A stretch of 64,000 bases of DNA from Pirellulales bacterium (lineage in GTDB: Bacteria; Planctomycetota; Planctomycetia; Pirellulales; PALSA-1355). A program made the translations under genes and the position numbers. Of this stretch, positions 52,558 through 59,505 are shown piece after piece. Numbering within the stretch: the stretch's first letter is position 1; each line of letters begins with the position of its first letter. The stretch is from NCBI GenBank assembly GCA_022844125.1, contig JALHMI010000017.1, forward strand, positions 1 through 64,000, in the 5' to 3' direction. The notes under the pieces were generated by a model. It saw nothing but the letters and a program-made list of their open reading frames with translations, had not been told where the DNA came from and did no database searches.

Positions 52558-53334
52558 TTACTTTTTCTGCAGGGGCACTTCTTTGTAGTACAGCCGCGTG
52601 ATGAACAGATCGTAGACCAGGCCGCCCACCGCCGCGCCGATCAAAGGGCCGACGACGGGCACCCACCACCAGTTGTCGTGCGCCGTGAACACCTGTTCCC
52701 CCCAGCCCGCCAGGTACGTGAAAATTCGCGGGCCCAGATCGCGGGCCGGATTGATCGCATAGCCCGAGTTCAGTCCGTACGTCATGCCGATCACAAACAC
52801 GGTCGCGCCCACGACGATCGGCCCGATCGACGGCGGCAAGGCCATGTTGCGCGCATCGCTGATGGCAAAGATCACCATCATCAAGAGCGCCGTGCCGACG
52901 ATCTGATCGATCAATCCGCCGGGCACGTTACTCAGGTAGTCCTGCGGATACGTGGCCCAGATGCCGGCCGTCTTGAGCGTGAGTTCGGGATCGACGTGGA
53001 GGATCGCTTCGCGATAGGTGAGGTACACGAGCGCCGCGGCGACCAGCGCGCCGGCAAACTGGGCGACGATATACGGCAGCACCTTGCTCCAGGCGAAGCC
53101 GCGATGGATGGCCAGCGCCAGCGTCACGGCCGGATTCAAGTGCGCGCCCGAGATGCCTCCGGCCACATAACAACCGAGGGTGACAGCAACACCCCAGCCG
53201 AAGTTGATCGACAGGGCTTCACCGAATTTGCCTTCGCCAAGCACGACCTGTGCGACGACTCCCACGCCGAACATAATCAGGGTAAAGGTGCCCAGAAACT
53301 CCGCCGCCGCCTCTCGCAGAGTGTCGCGATTCAT
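52558..53334 (-). CDS. glpF: Aquaglyceroporin (glycerol facilitator)
   Basis: 258 residues from ATG 53334, with GAGGA six bases upstream; in-frame codons above it are not part of the family. Six membrane spans and two NPA motifs, at 67-69 (GAHLNPAVTLA) and 195-197 (GYAINPARDLGPR). Asp199 after the second NPAR and the inserted loop between helices mark the glycerol-conducting GlpF branch as opposed to water-only aquaporins. Other small polyols or lactate could also pass. It is probably co-transcribed with the ceramidase-like gene that follows. Confidence 0.93.
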   Translation of the reverse strand: MNRDTLREAAAEFLGTFTLIMFGVGVVAQVVLGEGKFGEALSINFGWGVAVTLGCYVAGGISGAHLNPAVTLALAIHRGFAWSKVLPYIVAQFAGALVAAALVYLTYREAILHVDPELTLKTAGIWATYPQDYLSNVPGGLIDQIVGTALLMMVIFAISDARNMALPPSIGPIVVGATVFVIGMTYGLNSGYAINPARDLGPRIFTYLAGWGEQVFTAHDNWWWVPVVGPLIGAAVGGLVYDLFITRLYYKEVPLQKK

Positions 53335-53756
53335 AGGGATCCTCGGTTGATGGTTGGAAGCGTGGCAGAGCTGTGTGACGCGTGGAACGGTACGCGCCGC
53401 AATCCGCGTGGTCGGAAGACTGCCAGTGCGGGGAATTATCTCCGCGCGCCGGTCCCTACGCAATCGTGCAGGGACTCGGTTTAAGCTCGGCGGTAGCAAC
53501 GTTGTTGAGCGTCGACGCAGGCGTTATCCTGAAGCATCAGCGACTCAACCCCCGGGCCGCCCCGGTCTCTTGTCTCGCCACAGACCACAGCCCCGGCCAT
53601 TCGACCATGACCGGCCTGCTCGCTCATGTGCGATTCAAAGGCTGGTCGCGCGGACTGGAGCTGCGCTGCGTCTCTTTCTCTTTGCTGCTCAAGGCACGCG
53701 CGGCGACAGCCATGGCCGACCGCACTGCCCCATAGCAAAGCAAGCAGGACCTGACC
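53335..53756. other. Divergent intergenic region, nothing recognised
   Basis: About 420 bases between glpF (leftward) and the ICMT-like gene (rightward). It must contain both promoters; I could not identify them. The open frame 53382-53735 has no ribosome site and no protein-like pattern. Confidence 0.5.
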
Positions 53757-54353
53757 ATGCACCATGACGTGCCGTTTCGTCTGGCCCTGCTCGTGATGTT
53801 CGCGGCCGCAATGTCGATCGGCGTCTATCATCGAATTCAGGCGGCAAAATCGGGCGAGAAGTTCGACCGTCGCCAGGAGGGGCTCTGGCTGGCCGTGACG
53901 CTGCGACTCGCCGGGCTTGTGCTGTGGCTCTCGGCATTTGCTTATCTCGTGTGGCCGCCGCTCGTGAATTGGGCCAGCGTGCCGCTCATCCCGGAGATCC
54001 GCTGGAGCGGCGCCTTCTGCGGAGTTGCCGGCGTCTGGCTGATGTATGCCACGCTCACCAGCCTAGGAAAGAACCTGACCGACACCGTCGCCACGCGCGC
54101 GGACGCCACGCTGGTCACCCGCGGTCCTTACCGCTACGTCCGGCATCCGTTCTACGTAACGGCGGCGCTCCTGATGCTCGCGGCCGGGCTGCTTTCAGCC
54201 AACGTGCTCATCGTCGCGGCCGGGCTGGTCGTGATCGTGATGCTGGCGCTGCGGACGCCGATCGAAGAGCAGAAGCTGATCGAAAAGTTCGGCGATGACT
54301 ACCGCAGCTACATGGTCACCACGGGCAGGTTCATCCCACGGTTTCCGAGTTAA
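53757..54353 (+). CDS. Isoprenylcysteine carboxyl methyltransferase-like membrane protein
   Basis: 198 residues, start ATG 53757 with AGGA about ten bases upstream. It has five hydrophobic helices and the ICMT/PEMT-type signature near the C-terminus: LVTRGPYRYVRHPFYVTA, followed by IEEQKLIEKFGDDYRSYM, which together bind S-adenosylmethionine. In bacteria such proteins methylate lipids, isoprenoid-linked or unknown acceptors; no prenylated substrate is expected. Function beyond methyl transfer in the membrane is inference. It is single, followed by the fragment of the CopZ-like paralogue on the opposite strand. Confidence 0.83.
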   Translation: MHHDVPFRLALLVMFAAAMSIGVYHRIQAAKSGEKFDRRQEGLWLAVTLRLAGLVLWLSAFAYLVWPPLVNWASVPLIPEIRWSGAFCGVAGVWLMYATLTSLGKNLTDTVATRADATLVTRGPYRYVRHPFYVTAALLMLAAGLLSANVLIVAAGLVVIVMLALRTPIEEQKLIEKFGDDYRSYMVTTGRFIPRFPS

Positions 54354-54371
54354 ACTCAGCGGCGATTCACG

Positions 54372-54416
54372 TTACTGCCCGCCGCGCAGCTTCGTAAAAT
54401 ACCGCTGCACGTCGCG
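54372..54416 (-). pseudogene. 3'-terminal fragment of a CopZ-like paralogue
   Basis: The minus strand reads RDVQRYFTKLRGGQ and a stop codon, matching the end of the neighbouring gene (GEVQRYYMKLRGGA and stop). Nothing upstream in this frame continues the homology: the sequence passes directly into the non-coding repeat element at 54416. It is thus the last 14 codons of a lost second copy. Confidence 0.75.
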
Positions 54417-54564
54417 GGTGGCAGCGACAACTTGTTGTCGGCGTGCGCAGCACCAGAGCGGGATCAGGCGAAGCACAAGGGAAGTGTTGAGTGTAATTCT
54501 GCTGCCGTCCGCGTCCTGAACCCTCCTGTGCCACCAGGCACCCTGACATTTGTCAGGGCCACCC
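54416..54564. repeat. Intergenic repeat element, copy 1 (MITE-like)
   Basis: 149 bases with imperfect inverted ends: GGGTGGCAGCGACAAC at the left, and TTGTCAGGGCCACCC at the right, whose complement is GGGTGGCCCTGACAA. Internal parts (TGCGCAGCA..., GGGATCA, AAGTGTTGAGT) match copy 2 at 55054-55241. It has no open frame of its own. Confidence 0.8.
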
Positions 54565-54575
54565 TCTCCAACCGG

Positions 54576-55022
54576 TCAGGCGCCGCCGCGCAGCTTCATG
54601 TAGTAACGCTGTACTTCGCCGATGCAGGGCTGGCCGCTCGCCGCGCGAATCCGGCACTCGGCCGCGGGGCTCTTGGCCTTCTCGATCACGGCGCGGACCC
54701 GCGTCACGCCCCCTTCCGCGAGGTCTGCCTCCACGTCCTCGGCCGTGAGTCCAAAGCAGGCGCACAGCGGCGCTGTCGGATCTTTCGGATAGACCGGTTC
54801 GAGCAGCGCGTCCAACAGCAGCAGCCGCTCGAACATGTCGAAATACACGACGTCGCACCGCGGAAACGGGCAGAAGAACGCCGTCTCGGCCAGCGCCCCG
54901 TGAACCGCTTCCACGACGTGCGCTTGCCACGTCTCCTCGACGACGCCAATCCCCAGCGAGCCGCACCGCGGACAATGCCGCTCGCCCGTGTCGTCCGGTT
55001 CGCGTACAAAGGCCTTGTTCAT
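54576..55022 (-). CDS. CopZ-like zinc and [2Fe-2S] binding protein
   Basis: 148 residues from ATG 55022; the frame upstream runs through the repeat element and is not credible. The N-terminal zinc site is C17, C20 (HCPRCGSLG), C51 and C56 (FFCPFPRCDVVYF). The C-terminal [2Fe-2S] site is C87, C89 (LCACFGLT), C123 and C133 (QPCIGEVQRY), the BFD-like arrangement. This pair is the N-terminal module of the archaeal copper chaperone CopZ, but the heavy-metal-associated (HMA) domain is missing, so copper transfer is not shown. Role is unknown; redox or metal sensing is plausible. It is flanked on both sides by copies of the same repeat element. Confidence 0.72.
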   Translation of the reverse strand: MNKAFVREPDDTGERHCPRCGSLGIGVVEETWQAHVVEAVHGALAETAFFCPFPRCDVVYFDMFERLLLLDALLEPVYPKDPTAPLCACFGLTAEDVEADLAEGGVTRVRAVIEKAKSPAAECRIRAASGQPCIGEVQRYYMKLRGGA

Positions 55023-55053
55023 GAAATATATTTCTTTAGCGTGAAAACCCAGC

Positions 55054-55241
55054 GGGTGGCAGCGACAACTTGCTTGTCGGTGTTGCGCAGCAACAAGAGG
55101 GATCAAGGGAAGCGCGATCGAAGTGTTGAGTCCAGATCTGCCGCGGGCCGTGTCCTGGCAGATTCTGATACCCCAAAACACTTGATTTTCAACACAGTCG
55201 CTCTTGTGCCGGAGGCACCCTGACAGTTGTCAGGGCCACCC
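55054..55241. repeat. Intergenic repeat element, copy 2 (MITE-like)
   Basis: 188 bases, same ends as copy 1 (GGGTGGCAGCGACAAC and TTGTCAGGGCCACCC) with an internal stretch of about 40-60 bases not found in copy 1, between AAGTGTTGAGT and the right end. It begins 31 bases upstream of the CopZ-like start codon, so it may carry or disturb that gene's promoter. Confidence 0.8.
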
Positions 55242-55269
55242 ACATAGTATCGAGCAACTCGTAACTTTC

Positions 55270-56562
55270 TTACACCACGGGTTCCCAGCCCGGGCGATAC
55301 TCGCGGCCCCACAGGGCTTCGGCCGCCGCGTTGCTTTGGATGTGTCCCGTGGCCGGATCGCAGTTAAGCGTGCTCGCCGTCCGATAGGCAATGTTTCCCA
55401 GGTGACACAAGAGCGTGCTCTTGTGGGCATCCTCGATGTCGCACACCGGACGCTCGCCCGAGCGGACGCACTCCAGGAAGTTCCTGATGTGCGGGTCGTG
55501 GCTGCCGAATCCTTTGTCACTCGTGGCACGCAGCTTTCCGTCCGAGTCGTAAAGCTTGTAGTCGCGCCCGTCGGTGATCAATGAGCCCTTATCGCCATAG
55601 AAGCCAATGCCAAACGTGGAACCTTCGAAGCCGCGCGTGTGCCAGTTGCGCCCTTCCCAGGTGATCGCCTTGTCGCCAAAGTCCCAGGTCACCACGTGCG
55701 AGTCAGGCGTTTCCTGATCGTCCTTGAAGAAGTACTTGCCGCCGCCGGCCGTGACGCGGGTCGGAAAGTCGACGCCCAGCCCCCAGCGGCAGATGTCCAG
55801 CGAGTGGATGCCGTTGTTCCCCAGTTCGCCGGTCCCCCAGTTCCAAAACCAGTGCCAATTGTAGTGCACGACATTGTCGCGATAGGGCGTCTCCGGCGCG
55901 GGACCTTGCCACAGCGCGTAGTCGAGCCCTGCAGGCACCGGTGCGGGCTTGCCATAGCCAATCGGCTTGCGGTCGGCGTTGTACCAGCCGCGCGCGAACA
56001 GCACGTTGCCAATCTCGCCGGCTTTCACTCGCTGCACCGCTTCGGCGGTTCCTGGCATGCTGCGGCGCTGCGAGCCCACCTGCACCACGCGCTTGTGCTT
56101 GCGCGAGGCGGCGATCATCAGCTCACCCTCGCGCGGGTTGTGGCAACAAGGCTTTTCGACATACACGTGCTTGCCCGCCTGGCAGGCCATGATCGAGGCC
56201 GGCCCGTGCCAGTGGTCGGGCGTGGCGATGACCACCGCGTCGACCGACGGGTCGTCGAAGACCTTTCGCAGGTCGGTCACCCCTTTGGGATCCGCTGGCG
56301 ATTTTCCGCCGAGCGCACTGACGGTGCGATCGATCGCCTGCTGGTCGACGTCGCAAATATAGGCGACGCGCGCCCCGCCGAGGGTGGCAAACGTATCGGC
56401 CAGCGCTCGGCCCCGCCCGTTGACGCCGATCACCCCCACCACCACGGCCTCGCTGGGGCTGTCGGCAGCCTGGCTGCGGGTGGTCCAGGCGGCGGTCGCA
56501 AGCGCGGTGGCGCCCAGCGCGGATTGCTGCAAAAACGTGCGGCGGGAGGGTTGATTGCTCAT
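55270..56562 (-). CDS. Tat-exported Gfo/Idh/MocA-family oxidoreductase
   Basis: 430 residues from ATG 56562. The twin-arginine signal (SRRTFLQQSALGATALATA) shows export in folded form with bound cofactor. The Rossmann domain begins VVVGVIGVNGRGRALADTF, the family lysine motif is HVYVEKPCCHNPREGE, and the C-terminal domain has WGTGELGNNGIHSLDICRWGL, with His/Asp typical of the catalytic region. Such exported NAD(P)-dependent proteins are abundant in planctomycetes and may act on glycans. The substrate is unknown. It is divergent from the APC permease. Confidence 0.9.
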   Translation of the reverse strand: MSNQPSRRTFLQQSALGATALATAAWTTRSQAADSPSEAVVVGVIGVNGRGRALADTFATLGGARVAYICDVDQQAIDRTVSALGGKSPADPKGVTDLRKVFDDPSVDAVVIATPDHWHGPASIMACQAGKHVYVEKPCCHNPREGELMIAASRKHKRVVQVGSQRRSMPGTAEAVQRVKAGEIGNVLFARGWYNADRKPIGYGKPAPVPAGLDYALWQGPAPETPYRDNVVHYNWHWFWNWGTGELGNNGIHSLDICRWGLGVDFPTRVTAGGGKYFFKDDQETPDSHVVTWDFGDKAITWEGRNWHTRGFEGSTFGIGFYGDKGSLITDGRDYKLYDSDGKLRATSDKGFGSHDPHIRNFLECVRSGERPVCDIEDAHKSTLLCHLGNIAYRTASTLNCDPATGHIQSNAAAEALWGREYRPGWEPVV

Positions 56563-56707
56563 CGGGTGGACCTCGCAATCGGCGGGAATGGGGGGCGCTT
56601 CCAGAACGCGTGCTTCCTCAGAATAACCTGCCCGCGCAGCTTGGGGCAACCTTTTGCTGCGACTGGAGATCGGATCGGGCAGCAATCCCGCGGTCCGCAG
56701 GGTTCGG

Positions 56708-56737
56708 TTGACAGGGCCGCGCTTGCGGACATACGAT
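56708..56737 (+). promoter_or_regulatory. Predicted promoter of the APC permease gene
   Basis: A perfect -35 TTGACA (56708-56713) and TACGAT (56732-56737) with an 18-base spacer, between the divergent oxidoreductase and permease genes. Confidence 0.5.
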
Positions 56738-56886
56738 AACTCCCCATCCATTCAGCGGCCGAAGGGGCGTTCGGTTGCCAGGGTGGAGTGCGACCCCAAT
56801 TGGTGCCGCAACCATCGCCAGTGGCGCACGCGAGGGACATTCGTCGTCCTTCGCTGCAGCCAACGGTGAAGACGCCCAATCAGAAC

Positions 56887-58992
56887 ATGCATTCAGAACA
56901 ACCTTCGTCGAGCTCCACCGCGGGTAGCGCCTCGGAATCGATCCTGCGGGCCGAGAGCGGTGACGCCCGGCCCCCGGCCAGTCATCTCAGCGGCGCTCAC
57001 CTTCCCGCGGCGCCTCACCACCACCACAACTATTTCTGGTTGTGGGTCATGTGCCTGACGGGCGTCGATTACTTCAGCACGCTGGGCTACCAGCCGTCGA
57101 TCGCCTTTGAAGCCGCGGGGACGCTCGCGCCCCTGGCCACGATCGTGCTCGTGCTGGTCACACTGCTGGGCGCGCTGCCGGTCTATTCGCACGTCGCCCG
57201 CCGCTCGCCGAACGGCCAGGGCTCAATCGCGATGCTCGAATGGCTGGTCCACGGCTGGAAGGGCAAGACCATGGTTCTGGTCCTGCTCGGCTTCGCGGCC
57301 ACCGACTTCGTCATCACGAAGACGCTCTCCGCGGCCGACGCCGCGGTGCACGTCCTCCACAACCCGCTGTGGGAATATGCGCCGGCTTTCATTCGCAGTT
57401 GGAGCGAAGACGGCCAGCGCATGGCCCTCACGATCGTGCTCCTGATCATCCTGGGCGCCACGTTCATGCGCGGCTTCCGCGAAGTGATCGGCCTGGCCGT
57501 CATTGTCGTCGTGGCTTATCTGCTGCTGAACGCCGTCGTCATCGGGAGCGGCTTATTCTATCTGTTGCGTCATCCGGGCCCGATTGCCACCTGGTATGAG
57601 CACCTGCGTGAGGGGCAATGGTACATCTCGCACCAGCCGATCGAAGGCACGGGTTTACTCACCGCCATCGGCATCAGCATTTTGTTCTTTCCCAAGCTGG
57701 CGCTGGGGCTCAGCGGTTTCGAAACGGGCGTCGCCGTGATGCCGCTCATCCGCGGCGATGCGACCGATACGCCGGAAAATCCCGAAGGCCGCATCCACAA
57801 CGCGCGCAAGTTGCTGGCCACTGCGGCCGGCATCATGTCAGTCTACTTGCTCGGGTCGGCCATCGTCACCGCGACGCTGATCCCGCCCGAGGAATTGCTG
57901 AGGCGCGAGCATCAGTCTTCGATGGCGCCGGCGGACCCGGTCGACGGCGCAAGCGGCCGGGCTGCCGACCGCGCTCTCGCGTTCCTGGCCCACGGCGAAG
58001 GACCCTATCCGATCAATCCGCTGTTTGGCGAAGCCTTCGGCACGCTTTACGACATCGCCACGGTCGTGATCCTCAGCTTCGCCGGCTTAAGTGCCATGGC
58101 GGGGCTCTTAAACCTCGTGCCGCAATACCTCCCGCGCTACGGCATGGCGCCCGAATGGACCCGCGCCGTGCGGCCGCTCGTGATGCTGTTCACGATCATC
58201 AACCTGATCGTCACCTGGGTGTTCAATGCCGACGTCGATGCCCAGGGCGGCGCCTATGCCACCGGCGTGCTGGTGCTGATCTCGAGCGCCTGCACGGCCT
58301 CGGTCATCGACAAGTACCGGCACGCTACCGGCGATTGGCTGGCCCGCATGCCTTGGCGCTACGTGGCCATCGCGCTGGTGTTTTACTTCACCACCGCGGC
58401 GAACATGATCGAACGGCCCGACGGCATCAAGATCGCCAGTTGGTTTATCGCCGCGATCGTCATCGCCTCGTTTGGTTCGCGGATGAAGCGCAGTACCGAA
58501 CTGCGGTTCCGCAACTTTGAGTTCACGGACAATAACTCGCGATTCCTCTGGGACAGCCTTAAGCACCTGGAGTTTCCGGTGCTGGTGCCGCATCGCCCCG
58601 GCCGCCGCGCGCTCGACGACAAGGAAGCCAGCATCCGGCACCGGCATCGCTTGGGCCCTGACGTGCCAATCGTGTTCATCGAAGCCGAGTTGGGCGACCC
58701 GAGCGAGTTCCAGCAAAGCCCCCTGATGGAGGTCATGCAGGAAGAAGGCCGGTTCATTATCCGCGTGACGCGCTGTGTCTCGATCGCGCACGCCATCGCC
58801 GCCATCGCGCTCGAGCTCTCGCGGTCCGGCACTCCGCCCGAGATCCACTTCGGCTGGTCCGACGAAGGCGAACTGGCGGCCCTGATCGGGTTCTTCCTGT
58901 TTGGCGAGGGCAACGTCCCCTGGCGTGTGCGCGACCTGATCAACAAGGCTGAGCCCGACCCCTCGCGCCATCCGCGCGTAATCATCGGCTAG
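56887..58992 (+). CDS. APC-superfamily permease with C-terminal cytosolic domain
   Basis: 701 residues from ATG 56887; a GTG at 56788 would add 33 codons and cannot be excluded. The N-terminal tail has a four-His run (APHHHHNYF). Eleven or twelve membrane helices follow, opening with the APC-type segment LTGVDYFSTLGYQPSIAFEAAG and including FPKLALGLSGFETGVAVMP. From about residue 560 a soluble domain of about 150 residues follows (RFRNFEFTDNNSRFLWDSL, PIVFIEAELGDPSEF). This resembles the amino-acid/polyamine and KimA-like potassium permeases that have C-terminal regulatory parts. The substrate is undetermined. The stop codon overlaps that of the DoxX gene (CTAG). Confidence 0.8.
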   Translation: MHSEQPSSSSTAGSASESILRAESGDARPPASHLSGAHLPAAPHHHHNYFWLWVMCLTGVDYFSTLGYQPSIAFEAAGTLAPLATIVLVLVTLLGALPVYSHVARRSPNGQGSIAMLEWLVHGWKGKTMVLVLLGFAATDFVITKTLSAADAAVHVLHNPLWEYAPAFIRSWSEDGQRMALTIVLLIILGATFMRGFREVIGLAVIVVVAYLLLNAVVIGSGLFYLLRHPGPIATWYEHLREGQWYISHQPIEGTGLLTAIGISILFFPKLALGLSGFETGVAVMPLIRGDATDTPENPEGRIHNARKLLATAAGIMSVYLLGSAIVTATLIPPEELLRREHQSSMAPADPVDGASGRAADRALAFLAHGEGPYPINPLFGEAFGTLYDIATVVILSFAGLSAMAGLLNLVPQYLPRYGMAPEWTRAVRPLVMLFTIINLIVTWVFNADVDAQGGAYATGVLVLISSACTASVIDKYRHATGDWLARMPWRYVAIALVFYFTTAANMIERPDGIKIASWFIAAIVIASFGSRMKRSTELRFRNFEFTDNNSRFLWDSLKHLEFPVLVPHRPGRRALDDKEASIRHRHRLGPDVPIVFIEAELGDPSEFQQSPLMEVMQEEGRFIIRVTRCVSIAHAIAAIALELSRSGTPPEIHFGWSDEGELAALIGFFLFGEGNVPWRVRDLINKAEPDPSRHPRVIIG

Positions 58993-59420
58993 TCGGACGA
59001 ACTGCGATCGCCCGATGCCCGGTCGTTCACAGCATCAGCGCGCGGGGCATTCGGCCGCGTGTACCACCACGCCCACAGAATCAACACGGCTTGCAGCGGC
59101 AAGCGCAGGAAGTGGGCCTCGCGGCTGATCCCGAAGATCTCCTCCGAATGCTGCCAGCCGTAGATGTTTGCCGGAAAGATGGCAATCAGCAGCGCGATAA
59201 TGCCCCACGCCGCGACTCGCGTGGTTCGTGGTATCAAGAGCAGCACGCCCAGCACGACCTCGGCCACGCCGCTCCAGAACACGGCGGGCTGGTGCAGCCA
59301 GGCGGGAATGTAGTCCGGCATGAGCTTCAGGTAGAAGCCCTCGTCCCGGAAATGGTTGAGGCCGGCGACAATATAAAATGCCCCGTACAGCCATTTCAGC
59401 GCCTCTTTTACGTACCGCAT
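58989..59420 (-). CDS. DoxX-family membrane protein
   Basis: 143 residues from ATG 59420. Four hydrophobic helices: LYGAFYIVAGLNHF, PAVFWSGVAEVVLGVLLLI, AAWGIIALLIAIFPANIY and LRLPLQAVLILWAWWY. The N-terminal AGLNHFRDEGFYLKLMPDYIP and the GVAEVVLGVLL segment are typical of small DoxX-like proteins related to thiosulfate:quinone oxidoreductase subunits, though most have no proven activity. It shares its stop tetranucleotide with the permease gene that converges on it, and its start faces the U32 gene. Confidence 0.85.
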   Translation of the reverse strand: MRYVKEALKWLYGAFYIVAGLNHFRDEGFYLKLMPDYIPAWLHQPAVFWSGVAEVVLGVLLLIPRTTRVAAWGIIALLIAIFPANIYGWQHSEEIFGISREAHFLRLPLQAVLILWAWWYTRPNAPRADAVNDRASGDRSSSD

Positions 59421-59505
59421 GCCTGGCACCCCTCGATTGCTGCACGTTGCGCGGATTCGTACGCCCCTGCATCGTAACAGACGCCGCTGGTAGAATGCAC
59501 TTCCA

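Noticed and set aside
53382-53735. Possible 117-codon gene between glpF and the ICMT-like gene
   Set aside because: No ribosome site and erratic amino-acid composition; more likely a chance frame in GC-rich intergenic DNA.
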